DNA of 64,000 nt. Origin: Phytophthora colocasiae. Taxonomy: Eukaryota > Oomycota > Peronosporomycetes > Peronosporales > Peronosporaceae. This document shows positions 35,451 to 46,179 of this stretch, piece after piece (position 1 is the stretch's first letter; every line of letters begins with the position of its first letter). The notes beneath the pieces were generated by a model, which was given only the letters and a program-made list of their open reading frames with translations, was not told the DNA's origin and made no database searches. The stretch covers positions 682,001 to 746,000 of the forward strand of contig JAGKQI010000100.1 of the NCBI GenBank assembly GCA_018806915.1. Direction: 5' to 3'. The translations under genes and the position numbers were made by a program.

Positions 35451-35851
35451 TAATCCCCCAGAGAATGACACGTTCTTCTCAATCAGACCCTAACGCTGCA
35501 CCGAGTCTACATCCACGCCCTTGCGCGCCGCCTCCAGGTCCGGTAGGAAGTGATAGCGACCTCGAGGATTAAGGCGGTCCTCAAGCTTCATCTTGACGTC
35601 ATTAAGCTGCAGGCAAAAATATGTGTCGATGACATAATTTTTGTGTCCCATATATAGTTGACGAAAAAGAAGAAACTATTTTTTAGGCACTAAATAGAAT
35701 AAGTAGATAAGTCGACATAACGAGCAACTATTGACCGAAGGTATTCTCGCCGCTGTAGGTGATGTAAAAGGATGCCTAAAACGCCTAACATACATAATTA
35801 GGACTAATTAGTGTTTCTAGGCACCTACTACTTTCCAACCCTAGCCACAAC

Positions 35852-36096
35852 ATAAGGTTTTACCTCAACTTCACATCACTTTTAACAATCTAGAAAAGCT
35901 ACTATAGCCAATCATAATCCAGTAAATTAAGCTAAGCGTAAGAAGTTAGGAAACTAAACAATTAGGAGGCTTGTTGTGATTGGCTTAAATGACAGATACC
36001 AGCTTCAACAACCGCAGCTTCAACAGGTAGTGACGTTGGAGAGATACCGTTGCGCAAGTGGAACTTCCGAACACGTGGAAGGCTGTAGTCATTTCC
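35852..36096. other. Flank of the split mariner element
   Basis: 245 bp of AT-rich DNA between the right target copy of hAT element 2 and the mariner stop; it should contain the mariner 3' end and terminal repeat, but no partner repeat is available for comparison. Confidence 0.3.
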
Positions 36097-36597
36097 TCAC
36101 TTGAAAGCGATAACGGTACATAACACTTTCTGTAGTGTTAAGAAACACTTGTCTAGAGTATTTGGTCTTACCGTAGCGAACGCTGATTCTACAGCAGCGA
36201 TCAAGCCGTCAGTGTTGAACGTCGGAGTCTGGTACTGTAACGATTGCAGCGAGTTGAAAAAGCCAAGGTCCAGCACGTTCATATCGGGGGAATGTGCTGG
36301 CTGGCATACCATCTTGATGTTCCCCCCTTCCTGTTGACCTGCCTTCGCAACGTCAGCATTGTCCTCTTGTACATGGGTCCCGGCATTGTCCTGCTGTACT
36401 TTAATAGTCCTCGACTTTCGTCCTGCAACAATTGAGCAACATATGAGCAACATTAGATCTTTGAGCAACTTTCAGCAACATGATCGCAACATAAACACTT
36501 ATCAGGCCATTTCTCTCTTATGGCAGGAAAGACTTTCTCACAGAGCATCTTGGTATAGACTTGTCGTGTCATTGATGTGTTCTTGGTAATTGGAGAG
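36097..36597 (-). pseudogene. Mariner/Tc1-type transposase, C-terminal part (piece 4 of a split gene)
   Basis: Reads NTSMTRQVYTKMLCEKVFPA, then (after a shift) IKVQQDNAGTHVQEDNAD, CQPAHSPDMNVLDLGFFN and NTLDKCFLTLQKVL, ending at 36097. QQDNA...H and SPDMNVLDLGFF are the DDE/D region of oomycete mariner transposases. The gene is cut at its upstream side by a Copia LTR starting at 36598, after GAGAG at 36593-36597. The missing upstream part is found at 57670-57735 and further left on the plus strand. Confidence 0.8.
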
Positions 36598-36985
36598 TGT
36601 TGAGTGGCAAGGGCGCGCAGTGCGCGCCTCTCGCAAAAAGGCAGACAGGGAGTCCTGTCGGCCAAGAGTTAAAAATAAACAACTGAATAAAACACCTCTC
36701 TAAGTTGTATTAATTCTGATTAGCAGTACGAGAGGAAGTTCAGAATATCCAGATCACAGCTGTGATCTGGATAGTACAGGCAGAGAGCTGACTGCCATCC
36801 ATAGTGCGATGACGATACGAGGCGAGGAGTGCAGCCGTCGAGGACGAAGTCCGAAGACGAGCTCACTTCCTCTTTTGCCTCAGACCCCGAGCACGAGTCT
36901 GCAGTATAGGCATTATAAAGAGGATAGAGAATAAAAGTAAATAAACTGTTGTGAGCTTTCCTCAGTTGTACTGTTCATTTTAACA
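36598..36985 (+). repeat. Copia 5' LTR (388 bp)
   Basis: Begins TGTTGAGTGGCAAGG and ends TTCATTTTAACA. It is preceded by GAGAG at 36593-36597. It matches the inverted LTR at 57736-58124 almost completely; I see one substitution (gctgactgcc/gctgcctgcc) and one single-base indel (gcagtac/gcaagtac). The tataaagagg near 36915 is a likely TATA region and aataaa is nearby. A palindromic block gatcacagctgtgatc lies inside. Confidence 0.9.
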
Positions 36986-36993
36986 TTTCAAGT

Positions 36994-38790
36994 ATGAGCA
37001 AACCCGAGATGGACAAGAGCTCTGTGGCGTCGTTGAGATTCAACGGCAAGCCTCTGCACTTCGCCGCATGGAAGAGCAAGCTGATCATTCACTTGAAGGC
37101 ATTGAGCGAGCAGCGTGCGCTCGAAGAGCTGCAGCACAAGCGTGCAAAGCCGCTGAGTCGGTACGAAGATTTGCTCAAGAGCCAGCCGACACTGCCGCCA
37201 CGTCCGCCTGCCGAAGACACGGAAGCGACATGGCAGCACGATTTGCACGAGACACTGCTCTGCACGCAGTCTTCGTACATCAAAAGACTGCTGTGTGAGA
37301 CGCTGCCAAGCGATTTCAAGGGGATTGCTACCAAGCGTATGGACGAACCAGTCCATGTGATCTGGCGACTGGTGGAAAAGCAGTACAGCCTCAGCAACGC
37401 TACTGGCGTCGTCGGACTGGTTGACCAGTTCATGAAGATCGTGGACTCGGACTTCAAGAGCGTCGGACAGCTCTTTCAAGACCTGAACGGCGTGCGAAGC
37501 CAGGTCAACGTCAATTCGCGTGAGGCTTTGCACACGCACATGCTGTCATCACAGCTGATGCTGGTAATGGTGCTTGGCGCGTTGCCAAGGCACATGTGGG
37601 GCTCCTCAGTTGAGTTTACCCCTGAAGCTTTTACGCTGGAGAATGTCAGCGAAAAGCTGACCAACATTTTTGGCAACCAGAGCAAGGCTTCAATTCTGGA
37701 GCTAGGCAACGGGAAGGCTGTCAACCATGTTGCAGCGGTGCCGACCAAGCAGAATGGCTCGGCTTTGGGCAAAAGAAAGGCCCAGTCGGCACCAGCGAAT
37801 GATCGGCACTACAATCAGGGCATAATGAAGTGCCACTATTGTGCAGGCAATTTCAATTGTATGAACAATACCGGCCCGCACAAGCTGCTCGATTGTCCGA
37901 AGCGCGCCTTTGACAGGGCAGCTGGAGTACATAGGCGCAACATTTGGGTCAAAGCCAAGTCGCCTGAAAGGAAAAGCGGGGCAAGTTGCCAAGGCAAAAG
38001 CAGCCAAGGCAGAAGCAGCAGCCAAGGCACAGGCGGTCAAGGACAAAGCCAAGACTCGCCGTGAAATCTCTTTGGAAGAGTGCCAGGCTGAGCTTGCTGT
38101 CGACGCATGCGATGCTGTGGATTTGAAGTTGCCGGCTACACCGACTGGCTACGCGAGCCCACCACCATGCTTTGTGGAACTGCCACTGACACCAGGAAAG
38201 GGCGCATCCCCGTATTCAGACGATGACGAACCAATGGATTCGGTTGTCAACGCAGTTGAAGTCGACCGAGCGAACACCGGAAAGGCCACCGATAAGCAAT
38301 CGGATGGTGACATCGAAATGAAAGACATTCAAGAGGAGGTCAGCAATCCAGCGATTGCCGTGACGACGAAGAACTTCGCCGGCATGATGAGTGAGCTGGA
38401 AGAAAAGGTACGAACACTGTATCCGTTTTTATTAACTGAAGATTCATTTCTAACAACGGATTCTTGGGTGCTAGACTCAGGCTGCGGACACGGCCTAACA
38501 AGCGAGATGGCTCGGTTTGTTAGCAAGAGACCCAATACACAGTACATGTTTACCTTTGTTCAGGGCTCTAAGCATTCTAATGCACATATTGGTACAATCA
38601 AATTGTATTTACGTGGACCAAAGGGCATAAAACCGTTTCTATTTGACAATATAGCAATGGTGCCGCATGCAACCCTTCCTAAGATGGTATTTATTTGAAC
38701 ACCCTGGTACAGTGTACACTCAGGAATAGAGTATGAAGGTGGAATACTATTGAAGTGGTTGCTTGACTGCTGCAAGTCTGATCGTTGATT
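36994..38790 (+). pseudogene. Copia gag and protease (5' half of a split element)
   Basis: The gag ATG lies only 8 bp after the LTR. The product MSKPEMDKSSVASLRFNGKP... has the UBN2/gag fold typical of Copia and a zinc knuckle CHYCAGNFNCMNNTGPHKLLDC near 37830. The frame ends at 38064, while the next frame, from about 37925, carries an Ala/Lys-rich helix, the linker and the protease with its DSG site (TDSWVLDSGCGHGLTS) and DNIAMVPHATLPKMVFI. A TGA at 38696-38698 follows; copia-like reading may go on to about 38790. Then the sequence changes to a Gypsy LTR. The one-base shift between gag and protease is probably decay, because Copia elements normally use one frame. Confidence 0.85.
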
Positions 38791-38851
38791 GCTCGTTGTT
38801 GTCGGTGGTACAGGTTGGCGCGCCACCTGAAGATGGTTCACAATAGATTTT

Positions 38852-39972
38852 GGCTCACCCTACTGTCACAAATTATCGGGTAAGAAAGGGGCACAAATTC
38901 TTTTAATTCCGAAAACTAAAGCAAGAAAATATACCGGTATCTCAGGAGTACATTGAAGTATTTGTGAAAAAATCTCTACAATCTCGGTTGGCTACACTTT
39001 GATCTATTGTACATGTCGAGGACTTGTTAATCTACGTGAATTGATTCATATGAACGTATGTATTGACTTTAGCTCCTTAATTATTGCAAGTATCTAAGAA
39101 AACTGTGGCGAACATGTTGTATCTGCATTCGTCTACGTCTTTTGCGGTGATTCGCTGTTGCGTCAATGTTTGTAGGTCTTCCGTTGCATCTGTGTGCATT
39201 GCCACGTTCAAAAATACTTCAAAACACTTTACAATCAACACGCCGCAATTTCAAGCGGTCGATGTCTTCGGCGTGAACTTATAACCAGGATCTACAAACG
39301 GAATGACGTAGTTTCATCAACATCGGCAACACTAGTAACTGGATCACAAATACTATAAGAGTTGGTGCCTGGATCACAAACTACGTCGCTTAAATTCCCC
39401 GCCATGTGTGCAGATGAAGTACTTTGCGTAAGAGCCAAGTTCCTCGCCCCAAAGTTCTGCTCTTGTACCCCTCTTTGCTGCCTGTGCAGCTCGCGACCTA
39501 TTCCGGTCTTTGACGGATATCGTCGACCGGATGTTGTAGAGCTGGTGAGTGTCCTCTTTGTATCTGCAGCCAACAAATATTGTGTTAAGCCTCGTACTAT
39601 TGAAAGCAGCTAGAATCGTATAGAAGGCCAAAACGTACTTGTCAAACGCAGACTGAAACGCTTCCCACGACGAAAACACCCCATCGAAAGTATGGAACGA
39701 CTGGACAGGCTCCTGGTGATCTCTGCCATCGTTCTCACTACTATATTTCCGCTTCTTGGGCTTTGTCGTGGCCATCGTGGACTTGTAGCAGGGAACCGAG
39801 AAGTGCGCCATTTAACGGTGCTATCGGGGGGGATCGAACAAATGAAAGCCAGTGGTTGCTGGCCGATCGAAATTTGAAAAAATCTGAATTTAAAAACTGA
39901 AATACCGGTGTTGGCGGTATTCCAAATCAGGCCGTTTTACGACACAAATAATTTGTGACAGTAGGCATTTCC
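38852..39972 (-). mobile_element. MULE deletion derivative (1.1 kb) with 9-bp duplication
   Basis: Perfect 9-bp direct repeats, ATAGATTTT, at 38843-38851 and 39973-39981. Ends are inverted repeats: left GGCTCACCCTACTGTCAC, right (inverted) GGAAATGCCTACTGTCAC, both continuing AAATTAT. Nine-base duplication and the MULE-type N-terminal gene fragment inside identify a Mutator-like element. The catalytic domain is absent. Confidence 0.85.
39374..39811 (-). pseudogene. MULE transposase, N-terminal domain only
   Basis: From the ATG at 39811: basic segment KPKKRKYSS, then SFHTFDGVFSSWEAFQSAFDK, an intron (39564-39638, GTACGT...CTGCAG), YKEDTHQLYNIRSTISVKDR and SYAKYFICTHGGEFKRR. This is the FAR1/WRKY-like N-terminal DNA-binding region found in oomycete MULE proteins. 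The DDE and SWIM parts are deleted. Confidence 0.7.
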
Positions 39973-40319
39973 ATAGATTTTACACCCGCCTGTGGCAAGC
40001 TTGAGCTCGAAAAGGTAAGTTGTGAAGTGAGATTAGAGTTAGAGTTCGTCCTGCCACTCTGACAACAGATCCTGCGCTTACGGCAGCCATTCCTCGCTGT
40101 TGCTGCGTGCCGCTCGGCCAGTCCGTGCTGCTGCCTCGTGCCACTCGTCCACTGCCGCTGTCGCGCTCCGTTCTGCTGCCTCCGATGCACGCGCGACGCT
40201 TGGTTATTCGCTGGGCACCGGTGTCCTGATTGGGACCGGGATCAGCTTCGGGATTTGGACCAGCGAACGCCGCAACGTCGTCTGGTGTCGGCGTTCTTGC
40301 AGGCCCAACACTGCCCCCC

Positions 40320-41500
40320 CCCCCAAGACGAACACTGCGTATGATGAAATCGTAAAACTTGAAAATGCAAAAAGGAAAAACCCTGGAAAATGCGCCACAC
40401 CGAAATGTCCCGTCCAATCACATGCTGGTGAACTTGATCTGGTTGACGTTGAAGTTGCACCTATGCGCAGCTAGAGCAAAGCGAAAGCTCAGGCACCCCA
40501 GCAGAATCCACATGCTGAGTGACGAGACTCTGAACATCATGTTGCATAGCCGCAAAAGGCTCCCACGAGTTCTCGGCGTCTTCGAGACCACGTCATGCCA
40601 CTCGAAGCTGCCACTCTTTTGCATTAGAGTCATAGCGATGGTCCACAATAGCTCTCACGCCCAAAATGATGCCTTGCGTGGCCACGTGCGCACGGATCTC
40701 GGCTGTAGCACCGAGTTCGACATCACAGTAGTGCTTTAGACGTGATCCGTGCACCTCATACTCGTCGCCTGTGAGCAAATGGGCAACCATGAATGAGTGC
40801 GAGAGCGGACCACGCGGAAGGACCCGACCCATCGTACTTGAAGCTTGACACCGCGTAGCCTGGTGTCAACACGCGACCACAGCACGTAGTCACCCTCAGT
40901 AAAATCACAGCGTTGACTGTTTCCGCGGCCAACCTCGTACGCGCCACGTTTCTCCTTGCGGAGGATAACTTCGTGGTGTAGCGCACTCACGTGTGCGCGC
41001 AAAGCACCCAACTGCGGTGCCACAGTAGTCAAATCAATAGTCCGGATGCTAGAACCGTCACCAACGGGTACAACGACGGTGTCGAGCAAGGACGGGGCAG
41101 GTAGGCCCATGAAAAGTTCAACCGGGGCATGCCCACCGAGAGATACTACCGGAGAGTGATTGAGGTTCCCTTGAACCACCGGTAGCAAGTACACCCAGTT
41201 GCGTGAGTCCAGGTTGAGGTCGAGGAGCAGCACACACAGAACCTGCAAAATGTCGCGATTGACCCTCTCGACCGTGCCTTTAATCCAAGGCGTATAGACC
41301 GGGACAAACTTGCGCGTAGCCCCCAAACGCTGCGCAAGTTCAGCAATAACAACGGCTTTGAAATGCGAGCCATTATCGGACACCCACATCTCGGGTAGAC
41401 CGAAGCGTTTGTGCCAGGCTAGCACAGCCTTAACAGCAGTAGCACTTGTCCTGCCGCCTCGAAAGGACGTGGGAGAAGGGGTCCTTTTTCGAGGGGCAGG
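40320..41500 (-). pseudogene. Gypsy integrase and chromodomain remnant
   Basis: The minus strand reads LAWHKRFGLPEMWVSDNGSH, KFVPVYTPWIKGTVERVNRD and NWVYLLPVVQGNLNHSPV, the second half of a Ty3/Gypsy integrase core, then DYVLWSRVDTRLRGVKLQV. Further on, in shifted frames, come SFMVAHLLTGDEYEVHGSRL and a chromodomain-like block (VRAIVDHRYDSNAKEWQLRV and AWHD). Frames are broken several times. Upstream Gypsy domains (protease, RT) are missing, so this element is truncated near 41.5-41.65 kb. Confidence 0.75.
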
Positions 41501-41696
41501 GGCTGAAGCTTCACAACGCAGTCATGCTTGCTATTGGTTGGGACCAAGAAGGAGCCAGCCACGGTCGCGCAGCGCCTGACGGGCCACAGCGCGCACATCA
41601 TCGCGGGCTGGTACAGCTTCTGCCGACGACCGAGATGCTGCGCAGTCCCATGCAAGTATGTACGCTTTGGTAATATTATTTTGCAGATGTTAACTT

Positions 41697-42300
41697 TTTC
41701 TAATTAATGATGGCATTTAGATGAGTGGCCAAGGACACATCGCTGAAATAGGCGAAACCTGTGTTAAAAAGAAATCCAAAAACAACGTGGGCAAACGGCA
41801 TGCTGATTTCTGGGTTTTCGGAGGAGTAGACCGGAAAACCAACATGTGGTTTGCCCAGGTCGTTGGACATGACCGCACAAAAGCCACGTTGTCGGCCCAC
41901 ATCAAGAAACACATCTTGCCGGGGTACGTATAATTTATTTTTTACTTAAGTGCTTGGTCGTTAATATTTTAATATTGTGCCTAAACAGCACTCACATCAT
42001 GAGCGATATGTGGCCGTCGTATGTGACGGCCGACGGCACCCACAACCTAGAGAATAATACATTCCTAAACGGAATGGATTATACCCACGAGTGGGTAAAC
42101 ACTCGCGCAATTTTGTGAACCCCGTCAACAGGGCTCACGCGCATTGACGGCGCTTGGGAGGTGCGGCTAAAAAGCCTAAAGGTGAGAAATTGGAGTGGTT
42201 TTTAATTTATAATACTGACTAATTTATGTAGACTTTCAAAGGCTACCCAAAGGAGTTAATTCCGGGATTTATAGACGAATGGTTGTGGCGGGTATGATAC
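41697..42300 (+). pseudogene. Merlin-type (IS1595/ISXO2-like) transposase remnant
   Basis: Exon 41721-41923 reads GQGHIAEIGETCVKKKSKNN, KRHADFWVFGGVDRKTNMWF and KATLSAHIKKHILPG. A 65-nt intron (41924-41988, GTACGT...AACAG) joins in phase to THIMSDMWPSYVTADGTHNL and LENNTFLNGMDYTHEWVN; a one-base deletion then shifts the frame, and after another probable intron comes KGYPKELIPGFIDEWLWR. These are the DDE-type blocks of ISXO2-like transposases, found in eukaryotes as Merlin. The first Asp site reads IGETC rather than the expected IDETC, so even the catalytic core is damaged. Confidence 0.75.
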
Positions 42301-42589
42301 TTTCCGCCTAGACCATCGCCTCAGCAGACCTTTAAAGATATGATCTGTGGGATTCGACGTCACCACGTCTGTGTCGGTCAAATACAGTTGGAGTAAAACA
42401 CATTTATAATTTTCTATATTTATGAAATGTGGGGAAAAATTGCAGGAGTGCCCTAGAAAGTTTCAACACTGAAGAACATGTTGCCACGAAGTCTACGCCA
42501 AACTTCTGAGTGAAGCCCCTGGCGACGAGTCTCACCTTAAAATGTTCTAAGTCTCCATTGCTGGAAAACTGTCTTTTGTACTCCCATTT

Positions 42590-43060
42590 CGAAGTTACAA
42601 CGTTGGCGTCTTTAGGTGTTTGACGAGTTCCCAGGTGCCGTTTGCTAGTAGATCAGCAAGTTCCTTGTCCATTGCTTCCTGCCAGTATAGGCTACGCATA
42701 GCCTCTCCGACCGTTCTGGGTTCTTTAACATGGTCTGATGCGCGAATGGTGAGTAGAGCGTGAGCATGTCCTGCAAAAGAGTCGATAAAAGACCTTGGGA
42801 ATCGAAATTCCTCCGGCTTCTATGGTTCCCTGCGACCAAGTACTCGTCGTAGAACTCCTGCTAGTATCGGCCTTCAGAAGTCTTCGTGATCACCTTCAGC
42901 ATCATCAGTGTCGGCATTGGGCGGCTCATTATCCTCAAGGTTGCTAAATTTATGTAAACCTTCACTCTCACTGTATGCTTTGTCTTTTTCATTAAGTTTC
43001 CGCAATAGTAGCTGGTTACGCCAATCTTGACTATGTTTTGAACATCAGGACTGATCACAA
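42590..43060 (-). pseudogene. Copia reverse transcriptase N-terminal fragment (second family)
   Basis: Minus strand: LLRKLNEKDKAYSESEGL, an acidic linker (NEPPNADTDDAEGDHEDF), then in another frame KEPRTVGEAMRSLYWQEAMD and KELADLLANGTWELVKHL. This is the integrase-RT linker and the start of a Copia RT, cut off at about 42590. Family differs from the Copia at 36.6 and 58 kb. Confidence 0.65.
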
Positions 43061-43289
43061 TGGCTTTGGTCGACCTAGGAGGTGACGAAAGGAAGCGAAA
43101 TCAAGTTGGTTGCTCTAGAGCTCACACGGATAGCAACGACAACAAACTGTGGTCGGAAATTTCAACAACTAGACACAAAAGGGTCAGGCTCAGGCAGCAT
43201 CTAAAAAACAGACTAGCAAGTTAATCCGTTACGTCAGTGGCCAAGAAGGCCGCCATGGACCTACCCGTCCCAAGCTAAAGAAAGTAAAG

Positions 43290-44780
43290 CAGCCTTGAAG
43301 GATAAAGGCCAAGCGTATTCAGTCTCTGGGACACGTATTGAGTCGCATAGCGAGCTGATAAGAACGAGGAAGCAGATCTGCGGCTCGCCACATCAAGCTA
43401 TTCCAATATTCATTATTCACGACCGAGATGGATTCTTGACTTTAATGCAACGCGCCATTTGTGTTCTGACCGAGATATTTTGTTTAGAACTGGACCTGCA
43501 AACTTGAATATCAAGGTTGCCAACTCGGATACTATCATATCGACGCTCAAGGGAAACTGCTTGAGACTACAGTTGACGGGGCCAAGCGGAGCATTTTGCT
43601 CACAAACGCGCACTCTTGTTTAGAAATAGGACAAAATTTATTGTCCCTGACGTAGCTAAGAGCACGAGGTTTTCACTTCCTGTTTGCCGAGAAATGTACA
43701 TTCCATTTGAGGGACGGTACCATCGTTGTCGAAGCAACAGAATGCGGAGGGATATGGGTAGTGAATGCTACTACGGTTTATGCCTTAAGATAAAATGCTC
43801 GTGCACCTTTCGTGAACGTGACCAAGACATCGTTGCAGCAGTGGTACGAGTGACTTGGACGCGTCAACTTCCAATCCTAGCTTCGAATGGTCAACAACAA
43901 ATTGGCAAGTAACATCGAGCTCGCAAATAAGAAAATCAACAACTGTATAGCCTATGCAGAAGGACAGCAATCGCGAAACATACAGCCTACTGAGGATAGA
44001 TCGGAGTCAGCTCCTACTGATGAAGTTGGTGCAGTAATCTGCATGGATTTAAAAACAGGCTTAGACCTAAACGACCATCGTCACGTGCTGACGATCACGC
44101 TACAAACTACAAACAAGTCTACATGTTACGTACGAAGAACGAAGCATTTACGAAGTACCAGCTCTTTGCCAACGAGTTCCACCGGCAGTACGACCTTAAA
44201 ATTAAGGTCTTACGTAACAATGGTGGGGGAGAATTTTTGCGCACACGGTTTTCCGAGTATGCAGCTCGAAATGGAATTCGCTTGCAGAACACACACCCAG
44301 ACACATCTGGGTCAAACGACAAGGCTAAACGATTTCACCGCGCCTTGATGAACTCCTCACTGGCAATGCTGTGGGCGCTATTGTTGCCGCAACGATACTG
44401 GGGGATGCCGTGCTTACGGGCCCTACATCCGCAACAGAGTGCTGACAAGAGGAAACACAGGATATTAATCCCCACTAAACGAATTGAGTGGGAAACAGTC
44501 TCGTGTCTCGCACATTCTGAAATTTGGTTCGAAATGCACCATGTAAGTGTCTCGTAAGACTGCAGAAACGTGCTGAAAAAGCAGTGGTAATCGGTATTTC
44601 TTCGAAGCAAAAGGGCTACAAGCATCTCATTCCACGAACAAATCGTACAACATTCAATCAGCTTCCTGCCAGTAATTTGTGTTGGTCCGATCAATTCGAG
44701 CGATTAGGGTACTTGCAAGATCAGGGCACGTATTTGAGGAAAATGTCTCCAATAATAGCAGAGTGTGGTTACGAGTCATG
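43290..44780 (+). pseudogene. Copia protease/integrase remnant (second family)
   Basis: Shifting plus-strand frames show a protease/GAG-pre-integrase zone (about 43500-43900), then MDLKTGLDLNDHRHVLTITL, NEAFTKYQLFANEFHRQYDL, VLRNNGGGEFLRTRFSEYAA, RNGIRLQNTHPDTSGSNDKA and FHRALMNSSLAMLWAL, which are Copia integrase core blocks, and KGYKHLIPRTNRTTFNQ from its C-terminus. Many shifts and stops: an old copy. It lies head to head with the RT fragment at 42590-43060. Confidence 0.7.
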
Positions 44781-45621
44781 AGACGGTTCACATACTTCAA
44801 ATAATCCAAGTATTCGGTCCAAGAATTTTGATGACGTTTCCCAGATGTCAACCGTTTGTAAAGCTAGACCTGGTTAAGTCGACACCCAAATTCAAGTTTC
44901 AACTTTAGTCTTCGTAGTTGAATGTTGGCGTTTCTACACGCCACTGCTTTATGTTGCTTTGGAAAATCGTGCAGCTCCCCCCCTGGAAATTTACGAGTAC
45001 GGAGGCTTTGATCGGTGAGGTCAAACGTGATTGGTTGAGCAGCGCCTCGGTGGATCGGTTTTGCTCAAATTTGAGGGTATAATCCTCAAATCCGGATCCA
45101 AGTCCAGGATATACTTTTTGCCCACTAAATTTTACGACAGACAACGCCCTTGATTCGTGGAAGCGTACCGTTGTTGGTGACGTCGTCGTTGTAGAAGTAC
45201 ACCAGTTGCTCCGGCTGTTGCTGATTGCAACGCTGCCTTAAGATTTACAATTTTCGTGTAAAGTTAGGGCGTAGCTTTCACGTTCTCTCTTAGTTCTGCT
45301 AGCTCGGTCGGCTGTGTAACCATCATCTGCGCGAAGTCAGAACGCATTTTTTCGATTCCAGCCACCATGTTTGCAGTAGTTACAGCTTGACAGCGTAGTT
45401 CGATAACCTCAGCCCTCAGCTCCGGGTCGCGTTTCGATTCGATAGGCTCTGCTTTGACTTTATCATCGCTTGATGCTGCATGTAGTTCAGCCTCGAGGCT
45501 ACGGCGAGCTTTGGGTTTTGTTTTTCTGTCAGAGTCCATGAGTAGTTCGAATGTAACAAGTTGAAGTTGTCACACGTCACAGATTATCACTCGTCGCAGA
45601 TGTCAGCGAAGTCAGGTATGT
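44781..45621. other. Unassigned stretch with one coiled-coil-like frame
   Basis: Contains a minus-strand frame 45539-45264 with ATG start (MDSDRKTKPKARRSLEAEL...), Lys/Glu rich with heptad-like spacing (IEKMRSDFAQMMVTQPTELA). It may be part of a mobile-element gag or accessory protein; I recognise no family. The remainder shows nothing. Confidence 0.3.
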
Positions 45622-45936
45622 ATGATCCTGTGTATCCAATATCACACCCAAATACGTGCTAACTACGCCCGCATGGAGGTCGAAGAAAAACCGGATGGTG
45701 GCTGGGAGGTAGATATCTGTGCGCAATCGTGTGGGTACAAGTACCATTTCAAGTTCGCAATGTGCGTCCACGTGCTATTTGCACTGCAAGTCAAGATCTA
45801 CACAGGCACGGATGGAAAGCGAACTCTCGTCAACCGTTCACAGACCCGTAAACGCCGTCTCCCTCAAGCTCCATCAACTAGACGCGTAGCTGCTGGCAGA
45901 CCACGCAATAATGGTCATGCACTAAGCTCGGAGTAG
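45622..45936 (+). pseudogene. MULE transposase C-terminal (SWIM-type) fragment
   Basis: Reads MEVEEKPDGGWEVDICAQSC, GYKYHFKFAMCVHVLFALQV and ends with a basic tail RKRRLPQAPSTRRVAAGRPR and a stop at 45936. C...C...CVH is a SWIM zinc finger as found at the end of oomycete MULE proteins, though the usual CxC pair is altered (C-G-Y). Only this end remains. Confidence 0.6.
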
Positions 45937-46179
45937 GCATAGAATAGCTGTAGATGAGATTGTGCAATTTAGCTGGAACTTGCAATACGCATCGCATGGC
46001 AAACTGTTTTTATTGAATTGAAACTACTAACAAAAATAAACTAAAACCTACTGCTAAAGTGAAACCAATTGCCTGCTGCTTTCTCGGGCTTAAGGATTGT
46101 CATTTCCATTCACTATGACAACCCTTCAAGTCGACCCTGCCCCCCCCCCCCCCTACAGCGTTCAAGCCTTTCTTAATTT

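Larger units (their letters stand above)
30953..35843. mobile_element. hAT element 2 (4.9 kb) carrying three decayed genes
   Basis: The ends are inverted repeats: left TAGGATTGTAAATGACTAC, right (inverted) TAGGGTTGGAAAGTAGTAG, the usual hAT start. Internal to them both ends share ACACTAATTAGTCCTAATTA in opposite orientation. The 8-bp flanks are tCCACAAC (30945-30952) and gCCACAAC (35844-35851), one mismatch. Inside, in order, are a SANT/Myb-like gene (-), a BED-finger transposase gene (+) and a BiP-type HSP70 pseudogene (-). All are broken, so the copy is old. Confidence 0.85.
38797..40310 (-). repeat. Probable Gypsy 3' LTR, interrupted by a MULE
   Basis: On the minus strand a G-rich tract (polypurine-like, 40311-40322) is followed by TGTTGGGCCTGC, a plausible LTR start, just downstream of a Gypsy integrase/chromodomain region. 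The sequence then runs, with the MULE at 38852-39972 removed, to ...CCACCGACAACA at 38797. No second LTR is in the window, so the outer end is a best guess from the TG...CA rule. Confidence 0.45.

Noticed and set aside
40100..40474. Plus-strand ORF beginning MLRAARPVRAAASCHSS, resembling a mitochondrial protein
   Set aside because: It spans a Gypsy LTR/3' region in antisense and has no domain after the leader-like start.
46141..46153. Run of C residues as a functional element
   Set aside because: A simple homopolymer beside a decayed coding fragment; no further structure is seen.
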